The position numbers were made by a program, and so were the translations under genes. The notes under the pieces are model-generated. The model did no database searches. It was given only the letters and a program-made list of their open reading frames with translations, and was not told the origin of the DNA. From contig CAZHTC010000013.1 of NCBI GenBank assembly GCA_964535575.1, positions 1-64,000 of the forward strand: a DNA stretch of 64,000 bases. The letters are read 5' to 3'. The stretch is from JAGPCK01 sp964535575. Lineage in GTDB: Bacteria; Bacteroidota; Bacteroidia; UKL13-3. Shown here piece by piece: positions 41,286 to 51,309 of this stretch (the stretch's first letter is position 1; each line of letters begins with the position of its first letter).

Positions 41286-44200
41286 ATGAAACAAACAATT
41301 ACACTTTTTTATTCCCTGCTCGGACTGGCTCTGGGTATGGTGGTAAATCCGGTAAGTTCGCAGGCCCAATGCGGGATTGCCGCTCAGGTGAGGCCGGTTG
41401 TATCCGCTTCAACCGTATGCTCGGGCAACTCGGTGACCATGTCGGTTTTTGGCCTTCCGGTAAGCACCTGGATTTACCGTGACAATTCCGGAACATGGCA
41501 AAATATGTTTACGGGATCAACAACTTCCTACACACATTACAGTACTTCGGTAAGCACCACCACCACGCGGGAATACCGTGCCGTGGTATCGGCTGCAGGT
41601 TGCACCTCCGATACTACTCTGGCCGCTATGGTTACCTTGGTACCGTCTACCTACGGAAATAACAGCGTGGTACCGTCTACTTCCACAAACACGGTTTGTT
41701 CAAACTCCAACATCATGTTTAGTGTGCGCAACGACCTTCAGGTAAACGGATGGTATTATCGCGATAACGGAGTTGGGTCCTTTAGCTATTTCGGGGGCTC
41801 CAATCAATTCAGCACTTCCTTTTCGGCAAGCACTACTACCAGCAGGGAAATAAAAGTACTTACCCGTCAGCCCAACTCATGTCAGATTGATAGTTCACAA
41901 AGCATTACTGTTACCGTTCAGCCCCGCACCGGTGTGGTAAGTTCTGCTATCGGAATTTCCACCAGCACCCCGGTGGTTTGCTCAGGTACCTCAGTCAGCC
42001 TTCAGTTAAACTCCGCGTACTCCGGAAGTGTGTATTGGTTGTATCGCAACAGCGGCTCTACCAGCTGGACCTATTTTTCTTCATCACCCAACACCTCTGA
42101 CGGAAGCACAACCGTTACCTCAAACACCACCCGCGAATACCGCGTTGTTTTGCAATCAACAAACGGCTGCACCTACGATTCTTCGTCTATTATTACTGCA
42201 CTTATAAATGCCCCGGCCAATGGCAACCTCAACAGTTTAAGGCCGAGCACCACCACTCCTGTGATTTGCTCGGGAAGTTCTTCTTCTGTTTCTATTTCTT
42301 CGGGCTATTCAGGCTCTGTTCTGCGCTGGTTGTATCGCGACAACAACACAGGCGTTTGGAATGTGCAGTCAACCACTTCTACTTCCATTTCGCAATCAAT
42401 TAATGTTACTTCGGTAACCACCCGAGCTTATCGGGTAATATTAAGAAATGCTGCTTTGTGCAGGCAGGATACTTCGGCTGAAGTAACCGTTTTGGTGAAT
42501 CCTATAACATATGGCACCACAACCAAAGTTTCTCCCCTTGCACAACATCAAACCATCTGCTCCGGATATAATGCCCAGCTTTCGGTTCCTTCGGGAGTAA
42601 ACGTGCAAAACTGGTTATACCGCACCAATGGGGGCACTTGGCAATATTTCTCAAGCGGACAAACCGTTTATGATTACAACACTACCGTTACAGCCACCAC
42701 CACACGCGACTACGTGGTTCTGGTGCGCGATAATTCATCGTGCAGAATTGACACCAGTACGATGGCAAGCGTGACTATTAAGCCTACCGTTTACGGAAGT
42801 TTACCCTACCAGGTTACGCCCAATGTAACTACACCGGTGGTTTGCTACGGCAATACCTCTCAGGTGGGTTTTACACTCAACGGAAACTATCAGGTATTAA
42901 AATGGATTTATAAAGACAATGCCGGAAGCTGGACAGATAATTCAAGTACAGGCACAACTCTGTATGACTATAATACATCGGTAAGTGCAAATACCAATCG
43001 TACATACCGTGCCATTATTCGCAACAACGAAAGCTGTATTGCAGATTCAACACAATCTGCTTCGGTAACCATAAACACCAGAGCCTATGGAAACCTTACT
43101 TCGGTAGCTCCTACTGCCGGGGCAAACAGTGTGTGCAGCGGAACTTCGGTTTCTCTCAGCACAACTTTGCCTACCAACTATTCTTCCGTTCAGGCCTGGT
43201 ACAGGCGCGATAGCATAACCGGTTTCTGGACAAACTTCGGGTCGGGAACAAGCGTTAGCGACAATAGCACTACCATCACTGCATCAGTTAACCGCGAATA
43301 CCGATCTTTGTTTTACAGCAGCACCCAGTGTCGTTTTGATACCTCAGCTGCCGCTTTTGTTACCATAAGCGTAAGAACAAGAGTTGCCAACAACAGTGTG
43401 GCTCCGCAACTAAGTACCACTGGTTTGGTATGCAGCGGAAAGAATATTTCTTCGTATATTAATTTACCATCGGGAACTTCGGTGCAAAAGTGGATTTACA
43501 GAGACGGAAGCACCGGTACGTGGCTTGATGTTTCGGGCTCAAGCGCCTCTACCAGCTATACGGATACTAAAACAGGAGTGTTGGTAAACACACAACGTTT
43601 TTACCGCGTAATTTTTACCAATAACAATACCTGTTCTATTGATACGTCTGCTTCGCTGAGTGTTTCCATTCAGGCTGCAAGCGGTGGCGCCACCAGCAGC
43701 TACGTACCTACTGCATCGGCCAGCAACATTTGTTCAGGAACATCGGTATTCATCAACGCATCGTCAGGAGTTAATTCAAATGATGCCTTAAGATGGACCT
43801 ACAAAGACAATAGCGGCCAATGGCTTGATGCCAACAGTGGAAGCAATAGTTTTTCAGACCCAAGTTCAAACACCCTTACCGCTTCAAATATTCTAAGAAG
43901 CTACAGACTGATACATTACCGTAGCGGAGCCTGCGTGATTGATACCACCTCCACCGTTTCGGTGAATATTAATGCCCGCACCGCTGGTACCAAAATGGTT
44001 GCGCCATCAGTGAGTCCTACAACAGTTTGCGCCACCAATTCAGTAAATGTAGTTGTTTCTGTTGCTTCGGGCGAACAGGTTCAGAAATATATTTACCGCG
44101 ACAATGGTGGTATTTGGAAAGATATGCTGTATACATCATCCTCCAGTGTAAATGATCAGAATACAGGTGTAAGTGCAAGCACCACCCGCGATTACCGGGT

Positions 44201-45259
44201 GATTTTCTACAATTCCAACAGTTGTTCTTATGATACTTCATTGGCCGCAACGGTAACAATTAATCCGATGCAAAACGGGGTAAATACATCTGTAACTCCG
44301 GTTGCATCGGCTACCAGCATTTGCGCAGGGGTAACCGCATCGGTAAACGTGAGCAGCACTATTGGCTCGCTTACCGTAAAAGGATGGATATACCGGGATA
44401 ATAACGGGGTGTGGATGCCGGGACAAACAGGTACTTCTACCTCCTTTAACCAAAACACCTACACCGGAATTGCCTCTAATATTAACCGGGAGTACCGTGT
44501 ATTGGTAACGCGTGGCAATGGATGCGGAATTGATACCTCGGCCGGAGTTACCGTGGTGATTAATAAACAAACCAACGGATACTTCACCAATGCCCCTTCT
44601 CCATCGGTGAGCAATGTTTGTGCTGTTTCGTCATCAGCAAGCGCCAGCATTTCACTTCCTTCGGGATACACCGCCATTCGCTGGCAAAGCAAAGACAATA
44701 ACGGAGCATGGGATGAATTCCCGTATTCAACCGCTTCTACTTCGCTTAACGATTATAATATTAATGTTTCGGCAGCCGTAAGCCGTCAGTACCGTGTTAT
44801 TGCAAGCAGCAGTAGCAATTGCAGCATTGATACATCAGCCACAGCTGCCATTACCATCAATCCTCTTGCCGGAAGCACCATTAACACCGTTACCCCAACT
44901 ATTACTTCCACCACCGTTTGTTACGGACAAAATGCTACCGTGAACGTAAGTCTTCCTTCAGGATACTCTATGGTGAAATGGATTTATTCAGACAACAACG
45001 GGCCGTTAAAAGATTTTTATACATCGGCAACCGGCACTTCATACGCTGATAATAATACGCAGGTGCAAACTACTGTTGCCCGAACTTATTATGCCATTAT
45101 TCAAAGCAGCACCAATTGCCGCAAAGATACTTCACTCGGACTTGGAGTAACCATTATGCCATGGAGTATCAATACAGGGGCGCTTACCTCGGTAACGCCA
45201 ACTTCAAATCCAACAGGTGGAATTTGCTCCGGAAACAGTGTTTCGCTGAATGTAAATCC
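41286..45259 (+). CDS. Giant repetitive secreted protein, N-terminal part (broken by gap)
   Basis: From ATG 41286 the product has a signal peptide (MKQTITLFYSLLGLALGMVV ... SSQAQ) and about 13 complete tandem units of roughly 95 residues, then a fragment up to the N-run. Each unit follows the plan VCSG-x-VS, WIYRDNNG-x-W, a Ser/Thr-rich DYNT-type strand, REYRAII, a second Cys in SCxIDTS and a VTINP end, so two conserved cysteines per unit probably form a disulfide. The fold is likely an immunoglobulin-like beta-sandwich, as in adhesins. The downstream piece from 45361 is the same protein in another frame because the gap length is arbitrary. Confidence 0.85.
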
Positions 45260-48200
45260 NNNNNNNNNNNNNNNNNNNNNNNNNNNNNNNNNNNNNNNNN
45301 NNNNNNNNNNNNNNNNNNNNNNNNNNNNNNNNNNNNNNNNNNNNNNNNNNNNNNNNNNNTCTGGTTATTTCGGCTGTTGATACCGTGTGTTCTTCTGCTT
45401 CACTCAGTTTATCCATATCAACTACCGGAAGTATTGTTAACTGGCTGTACAGAGACAATAATGGACCATTGAACATTATTCCATCAAGTGCAGGAGTGAG
45501 TTCAATAAACGACAATAACACTTCAGTGACAACAGGGGTAAACAGAAAATACTATGTGCTGGTTTTCAAAAATGCCAGTTGCTCTACCGACACATCAAAA
45601 GTAAAAGCGGTGTACCTGAAAGCCAGAACAGCGGGAAACAGTACCACCAAAGCGGTTATTTCGGTTGATACCGTATGTATCGGAACATCTTCCGTAAGCA
45701 TGAGTATTTCTGCATCCAATGTGTTGAAATGGGTCTATCGCGACAACTTCAGCGGAAGCTGGAATATTATTCCGTCAAGTGCCTCAAGTTTTGTATCGCA
45801 TAATATCAGCAACGTTACCAGTATAACGAGCCGCGAATACAGAGCCATTTTCTTAAGTGCCTCGTGCAGCGAAGACTCCTCCGTGTCAGACACCGTTGTT
45901 ATTAAAACACTTTCTTATGGCAACTTCACCGGACTTACCCCAACCAGCGGAAACAACGTAAGCTGCAACGGAAACAGTGCCACCATCAGTGTGGTTCCCG
46001 GCAGTGGAAACTCGGTTATTAAATGGATTTACCGAAACAACAACACCGGTACGTGGCTCGACTTTTCAACTACCACCAGCACTTCGATTACCGACTACAA
46101 CACGTATGTAACCACTCCGCAAACACGGGTGTACCGGGTTATTATTCGCAGAGCATGCAGCAACGACACCACTGACGGATACACCCTGTCTCTGCTGCCC
46201 AGAGGAAAAGGGAACGACAATACCCTTACCCCTACCGTAAATAACAGTACTGTTTGTACAGGAAGCTCGGTAACAGCCTCACTTACTCCCGGCATCGGCA
46301 AAACCGTTACCATGTGGTTATACCGCAACGGCACAAGCGGTGCGTGGAGTATTCTCAGCTACACCTCATCAACCAGCGTAACGGATAACTATACCGTAAT
46401 AGCAACAACCACCACCCGCCAGTATTGTGCAATCGTGTATAACACAACTTTATGCAGCGATGATACAACCAACAGTGTAAGCGTAACCATTAATCCGGTA
46501 ACCCTGGGTACTACCAATATTAACCCTACCGTAACCAACTCTACCGTATGTGTTGGTAATTTTGCTTCGGTAAGCATCAATCCGGGTACAGGAGCTTCGG
46601 TTGTAGGATGGTTGTACAATATAAACGGAAGTACATGGATGCCCTTTGGCTATACTACAAGTACCAGCATTAATGATTACAATACCAACTTTGGCACCAC
46701 CACCACCAAAGGATACCGTGCGCTGATTTATACCACTTCGCCTTGTCATATTGATACGTCTAACTCGGTAAGCGTAACCATTACCCCGCGCACTTTTGGT
46801 AACGATAACAGCTATACCTTTACTGCACCAAGCCCGGTGTGCTCAGGAAGCAACGCCAGTGTAAGCATCAGTTCCATCGGATCGGGTAACAGCATTCAAC
46901 GCTGGTTGTTCAGAGATAACAACACCGGCACATGGAATTCCATTTATTCCACCTCTACTGCCATTTCTGATAACAACACTTATGTAACTTCTATAACCAC
47001 GCGCACCTACCGTGCATTAATTGTAAAAGGGAATGCCTGCACCATTGATACGTCAAACGGTGTAAACATTACCATCAACCCGGTGGGTTCAGGCAACGAT
47101 AACGCCATCACACCAAGTGGAACCAATACGTATTGTACCGGTGCTGCCATAAGCGTTTCTGTTTCGCCAGGAAGCGGTAATAGTGTTTATGGCTGGATTT
47201 ACCGCCTCAACAACAGCGGAGCATGGCAAACATATATTTCCTACAACACCAATTCGTTTGTTGATTATAACACTTCTGTTTCTTCAACCACGGTTAAATC
47301 TTATCGCGCCCTCATTTATAAATCGGGAGTGTGCCGCATTGATACTTCGGCTGAAGCAACTGCCACCATCAACCCGCGCACCTACGGAAACCTGGGTACA
47401 GCTCCTACTGCATCAAATACTAATGTGTGCTCGGGCTCTTCGGTTACCATCAGCATTTCAACCAGCGGTACGGTAAGCTACTGGCTGTATAAAGACAACA
47501 GCGGAAGCTGGACAACCTACAACTATCCGTATACAAGTTTTAATGATTACAACACGAATGTAGGAAGTACCACCACCCGTCAGTACAGGGCCATTATCAG
47601 TTCATCAACCGGATGTACCATTGACACTTCAGCTACGTTAAGCATTACTATCAGTCCGCGCACTTATGGAAACAGCAGCACCACCCCAACCGTAAACAAC
47701 AGTACTATTTGCTCGGGAACACAAGTGGTGGCTCAGGTGGCCATTGGCGGAGGAGGTTCAGTAATAAAATGGATGTACCGCGATAACAATACCGGAGCGT
47801 GGCTTGACGGCTCATACAGCAGTTCAACCACTTATTACGATTACAACACAACTGTTGTGAGCAGCATTACCAGAAGTTACCGTGCTTTGATTTTAAGCGG
47901 AACCGGTTGCAGCATTGATACCACCAATGCAGTAAACGTTACTATCAACCCTATTGGAAAAGGAAACTCAGGCAGTACACCTACAGCCGCTAACGCTACC
48001 GTGTGCGCAGGAAATACCGTGAGTGTAAGCCTTACCACGGGCAATGTGATGCAATGGGTGTATCGCGATGGAAGTTCGGGTTCTTGGATTTCATTAGGTA
48101 CATCAGGTTCTACCGTGTATGATTATAATACCAACGTGGGCAGCAATACGGTTCGTAATTACCGAGCCATTGTATATAACATCGCAGCTTGCAGCTACGA

Positions 48201-49110
48201 TACCACCAATGCCGTTACGGTAAATATCAACCTGCTTACTTCAGGAAACAGCACACAGGTTCCGATTATTTCCAACAGCACCATTTGCTCGGGTAACCTT
48301 TCATCTGTTTCATTAACCCCTGCCAACGGATATGTACAAAACTGGTTGTACCGCGATGGAGGAACAGGAGTCTGGACCGTGCTCACCAATTTTGCGTCCA
48401 ACAGCTATAACGATTATAACACCACCGTTACCTCACAGGTGAGCCGCGAATACCGTGCAATTATACGCAACCAAAGCACCTGCAGCCTCGACACATCAGC
48501 GGCTACTACAGTAGTGATTAAACCCATTGGAAAAAGCACCGACCTCAGCTTTAAACCTCAGGTATCACAAAGCATGATTTGCTCCGGAACAGGAGTTACC
48601 CTTTCGTTCAGCAGCAACCCAACCGTTCAGGTTTGGATGTACCGCGACTCTGTGGTAGACATCTGGAATCAGTTGAGCAGCGGAAATTACTATACACATT
48701 ACGGTACTTTTACCTCTACTGTAAAACACCGCACCTACGTGGCACTGGTGTACAATACCTCTACCTGTTCAATTGACACCACCGATATCGTATCGGTAAC
48801 CATCAACCCGAATACAACAGGAAATGTAAGTATTGTACCGGTTACGGCAAATGCAGCTATTTGCAGCGGTAATTTTACCTCGGCAAAAATTGCAGGGTAT
48901 ATCGGGCAAATTCAGTATTGGATTTTCCGTGACAACAACGGACCATGGAATGTTTACAATTCAACCTCCGACAGCATTTCACAATCGAATACCGCCACCA
49001 CGGTAACTGCGCTCACCAACCGTGAGTACCGCGCCATTATTTACACCGGATGTAATACCGACTCCACTCAGGCGCTCTCGGTTTCCATTGATATAACCCC
49101 GGCCATTCCA
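41383..49110 (+). repeat. Tandem protein-coding repeats (~95 residues, ~285 bp)
   Basis: About 13 units before and 13 after the gap share the spaced Cys...WxYRDN...YRA...CxxDT pattern. Units differ in sequence enough to be independent copies, with the later ones (46-48 kb) more alike than the first few. The gap lies in unit 14. Confidence 0.85.
45260..45359. other. Assembly gap (100 N)
   Basis: Exactly 100 N fill a break inside the repeat gene; the value is the usual placeholder for unknown length. Confidence 0.98.
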
Positions 49111-49587
49111 ACTGTAACCAAAGCATCAGGCGATACTCTGGTATGCTCCGCTTCAACCGGTGTAACCTACAAATGGATTCGCAACGGAGTAGATGTTCCC
49201 GGAGCTACTTCACAGAAATTTAAACCTACGCAAAACGGAAGTTATGTAGTGGAAATTTCAAATGCCAATGGATGCAAGATTGCCTCGGTACCATTTAACT
49301 TTATTCCTGCTTCATCAGGTGCTTCACTCCATACAAAAATTGCAGCCGAAGTATATCCGAATCCAACCGGAAATGGAGAAGCAACCGTGCTGATTAACGG
49401 AGCGAATGCAGAAATGGTGAGTTTCTCGGTAATGAATGCAATGGGCCAGGTAGTGATTGGTAAACAACAAGTCAATTTAACCAGCTCGCAGTTTACCATT
49501 CATCTTGAAAACATGGCTCAGGGCCTGTATTTTATTCTGATAGAAGCTGAAGGAAAAACAAGCACTTTACCACTTATCCGCAAATAA
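45361..49587 (+). CDS. Giant repetitive secreted protein, C-terminal part with T9SS tail
   Basis: The frame is open from the gap edge (LVISAVDTVCSSASLSLS) and no start is needed. Thirteen further units lead to a divergent final one (VTKASGDTLVCSASTGVTYKWIRNG, PKD/Ig-like), then a type A T9SS sorting domain (AEVYPNPTGNGEATVL ... GLYFILIEAEGKTSTLPLIRK). The whole gene would exceed 2,700 residues. Export through T9SS and a surface or released adhesin role are likely. The gene lies directly downstream of the LytTR signalling operon, its possible regulator. A terminator follows the stop. Confidence 0.88.
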   Translation: MVISAVDTVCSSASLSLSISTTGSIVNWLYRDNNGPLNIIPSSAGVSSINDNNTSVTTGVNRKYYVLVFKNASCSTDTSKVKAVYLKARTAGNSTTKAVISVDTVCIGTSSVSMSISASNVLKWVYRDNFSGSWNIIPSSASSFVSHNISNVTSITSREYRAIFLSASCSEDSSVSDTVVIKTLSYGNFTGLTPTSGNNVSCNGNSATISVVPGSGNSVIKWIYRNNNTGTWLDFSTTTSTSITDYNTYVTTPQTRVYRVIIRRACSNDTTDGYTLSLLPRGKGNDNTLTPTVNNSTVCTGSSVTASLTPGIGKTVTMWLYRNGTSGAWSILSYTSSTSVTDNYTVIATTTTRQYCAIVYNTTLCSDDTTNSVSVTINPVTLGTTNINPTVTNSTVCVGNFASVSINPGTGASVVGWLYNINGSTWMPFGYTTSTSINDYNTNFGTTTTKGYRALIYTTSPCHIDTSNSVSVTITPRTFGNDNSYTFTAPSPVCSGSNASVSISSIGSGNSIQRWLFRDNNTGTWNSIYSTSTAISDNNTYVTSITTRTYRALIVKGNACTIDTSNGVNITINPVGSGNDNAITPSGTNTYCTGAAISVSVSPGSGNSVYGWIYRLNNSGAWQTYISYNTNSFVDYNTSVSSTTVKSYRALIYKSGVCRIDTSAEATATINPRTYGNLGTAPTASNTNVCSGSSVTISISTSGTVSYWLYKDNSGSWTTYNYPYTSFNDYNTNVGSTTTRQYRAIISSSTGCTIDTSATLSITISPRTYGNSSTTPTVNNSTICSGTQVVAQVAIGGGGSVIKWMYRDNNTGAWLDGSYSSSTTYYDYNTTVVSSITRSYRALILSGTGCSIDTTNAVNVTINPIGKGNSGSTPTAANATVCAGNTVSVSLTTGNVMQWVYRDGSSGSWISLGTSGSTVYDYNTNVGSNTVRNYRAIVYNIAACSYDTTNAVTVNINLLTSGNSTQVPIISNSTICSGNLSSVSLTPANGYVQNWLYRDGGTGVWTVLTNFASNSYNDYNTTVTSQVSREYRAIIRNQSTCSLDTSAATTVVIKPIGKSTDLSFKPQVSQSMICSGTGVTLSFSSNPTVQVWMYRDSVVDIWNQLSSGNYYTHYGTFTSTVKHRTYVALVYNTSTCSIDTTDIVSVTINPNTTGNVSIVPVTANAAICSGNFTSAKIAGYIGQIQYWIFRDNNGPWNVYNSTSDSISQSNTATTVTALTNREYRAIIYTGCNTDSTQALSVSIDITPAIPTVTKASGDTLVCSASTGVTYKWIRNGVDVPGATSQKFKPTQNGSYVVEISNANGCKIASVPFNFIPASSGASLHTKIAAEVYPNPTGNGEATVLINGANAEMVSFSVMNAMGQVVIGKQQVNLTSSQFTIHLENMAQGLYFILIEAEGKTSTLPLIRK

Positions 49588-49617
49588 CCCTTTTTCGACC
49601 CAACCAAAAACCCTTAT

Positions 49618-49652
49618 AGCCCGTTCCGCCTTCACAGGTGGACGGGCTTTTC
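49618..49652 (+). terminator. Terminator of the giant repeat gene
   Basis: AGCCCGT (49618-49624) pairs with ACGGGCT (49642-49648), followed by TTTCTCTTT. Confidence 0.75.
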
Positions 49653-49735
49653 TCTTTCAACAAATAGCTGATTTATATCAGGGAACTTTTGTTTTAATTT
49701 TCTCAGCTTTGAATCAAAAACATAAACTCTTTAAC

Positions 49736-50140
49736 ATGCAACTAATACCTTATTTAACATTTAACGGCAATTGCGAAGAAGCCCTACATTTTTATGAAAC
49801 CGTTTTTAACGGAGAAATCACCTCTATCAACAGGTATGAGGGCGCACCCATGCCTATGCCCTCGGGTTATGAAAATAAAATATTGCACGCCTCCCTTCAG
49901 TTTGAGGGAAACACCATTATGCTATGCGATGCAATGCCCGGATCGGACTACACTCCCGGAAATAACTATTCCCTCTCTGTAAATATTCCGCAGGTAATAA
50001 CCATGGATGCGCTGTTTGATAAACTGGCACAGGGTGGCACCATCACCATGCCTTTGCAGGATACGTTTTGGGGAGCGCGATTCGGAATGATTAAAGATAA
50101 ATTCGGGATGAACTGGATGTTTAATTGCGACCTGAATTAA
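49736..50140 (+). CDS. VOC-superfamily (PhnB/glyoxalase-like) protein
   Basis: From ATG 49736 (MQLIPYLTFNGNCEEALHFYETVFNGEI) the 134-residue protein has the paired beta-alpha-beta-beta-beta modules of the vicinal oxygen chelate fold. The PhnB-like markers are YLTFNGNCEEALHFY, ILHASLQFEGNTIMLCDA, LFDKLAQGGTITMPLQDTFWGARFGMIKDKFGMNWMFN. Such proteins bind metal and small substrates, but the specific reaction of this subgroup is unknown. Cytoplasmic; single gene. Confidence 0.9.
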   Translation: MQLIPYLTFNGNCEEALHFYETVFNGEITSINRYEGAPMPMPSGYENKILHASLQFEGNTIMLCDAMPGSDYTPGNNYSLSVNIPQVITMDALFDKLAQGGTITMPLQDTFWGARFGMIKDKFGMNWMFNCDLN

Positions 50141-50160
50141 ACAGGCCGCTATAAATACCA

Positions 50161-50556
50161 TTACAGGCCCACTATTCTGTTAATTGCTTCTTTGGTAAGA
50201 GGCTTGGAAATAAAGTCAACCATATTGGGGTTGACTTCTGCCCTCTTCATGTCGCGCGCATCAATGGAGGAAGACAAAATATAAATTAAAAATCTGGGGA
50301 GCAATTCAGAGTGATTTTTTTCTAACTCCTCTAAAAACTCCCATCCCGTTAAAACAGGCATATTGATATCTAATAACATATACGTTTTAGCGGGTTCATC
50401 CTGTTTATAATACGTTTTAATATACTCAAGGGCCTCAACCGGTTTTTCAAAACTTATCAAAGCGGCCTCCTTTACCACGTTTTTAATGGCCGCTTTGCAA
50501 ATAAAATTATTCATGGCATCGTCATCAATAATCATAAAAGAACTAGGAGTATTCAT
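50161..50556 (-). CDS. Single-domain response regulator
   Basis: The 131-residue protein is a receiver domain: FMIIDDDAMNNF with acidic residues, phospho-acceptor Asp63 in YMLLDINMPVLTGWEFL, IYILSSSID (switch Ser) and VDFISKPLT (Lys). It lacks an output domain. Bacteroidota have many of these beside or apart from kinases; no kinase is adjacent here. The nearest neighbours on either side are unrelated. Confidence 0.88.
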   Translation of the reverse strand: MNTPSSFMIIDDDAMNNFICKAAIKNVVKEAALISFEKPVEALEYIKTYYKQDEPAKTYMLLDINMPVLTGWEFLEELEKNHSELLPRFLIYILSSSIDARDMKRAEVNPNMVDFISKPLTKEAINRIVGL

Positions 50557-50661
50557 AAGATGTATTCAATAAGGTAGTGTAAAAGCTGGAAAGATTTATC
50601 CTGTTTCAGCAAGTGTTATGCAAAATTTTTATTACCAAAAGAACCGGAGTCCATGCTGATT

Positions 50662-51093
50662 TTATCCCTTTTTTATCGCTTTAAAAAAAGCGGCTGCCAC
50701 AGTAAATTGCAAGGTGCCATTATCCAGTTTTTCCAATGCGCCTTTGGTTTCATCCGAAACCAAAAGGTATTTTTCGCCATATACCCAAATTTTCAATCCG
50801 GTCGTATTCAATTTGTCGTATGTTTTTGCTTCCAGTCGGTTGGTTATTTTTACATCCAAAAAATGATCCCAGGTAATTTGCCTCAGGGGTTCGTGTATCA
50901 CGGCCTCTTTCCAGCTTACCTGACCGGACATTTCTTTCAATACCGGTTCAAACTTTCTATCCAGTAAAATATAGCTGGGACTGCTTAACAGCGGTGCTGC
51001 CGCATCAAATCGGGTTACCCTGAATTCGGTTTCGTTGATGCGCCACAAGGCGAGTTTGCTTGCAACTTTGGGTGTAATATGCCAGATGCTCAT
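50662..51093 (-). CDS. Hypothetical protein
   Basis: The 143-residue product has no signal peptide or membrane helix. It has short strands (ILLDRKFEPVLKEMSGQVSW, ITWDHFLDVKITNRLE, GLKIWVYGEKYLLVS) and a helical end (AAAFFKAIKKG). I do not recognise the family. It stands alone between a response regulator and a repeat element. Confidence 0.6.
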   Translation of the reverse strand: MSIWHITPKVASKLALWRINETEFRVTRFDAAAPLLSSPSYILLDRKFEPVLKEMSGQVSWKEAVIHEPLRQITWDHFLDVKITNRLEAKTYDKLNTTGLKIWVYGEKYLLVSDETKGALEKLDNGTLQFTVAAAFFKAIKKG

Positions 51094-51192
51094 GTTTTTT
51101 TCTATGTGGTTACTAAACGGTTCATTGTTGAAATTGGAACGGATTCAGGTTTACGTTTACTAAAGCCTTCTCAAAATAGTTGTGCACTGAAA

Positions 51193-51270
51193 CGTCATTG
51201 CGAACAAAGTGAAGCAATCTCCAACCGTTTAGCAGATTACCACATCCGGAGTACCGGATACGCAATGATG
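51193..51270. repeat. REP-like interspersed hairpin element
   Basis: The unit starts CGTCATTGCGAACAAAGTGA and ends CGCAATGATG; its outer 10 bases are a near-perfect inverted pair (9/10). Inside lie AGCAATCT and AGCAGATT, and the ATCCGG/CCGGAT hairpin. This CGTCATTGCGA...GAAGCAATCT pattern is a widespread mobile-repeat type in bacterial genomes. Confidence 0.65.
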
Positions 51271-51309
51271 GTGGATTTGCGATGGCTTCTAATTGTTTAC
51301 CTTGTTGCT

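Noticed and set aside
45259..45360. Frameshift in the giant gene
   Set aside because: The 100-N gap has arbitrary length; the frame change cannot be read as a mutation.
41383..49110. CRISPR-like periodicity
   Set aside because: The ~285-bp repeats are protein-coding, diverged and in frame, with no short identical repeats or spacers.
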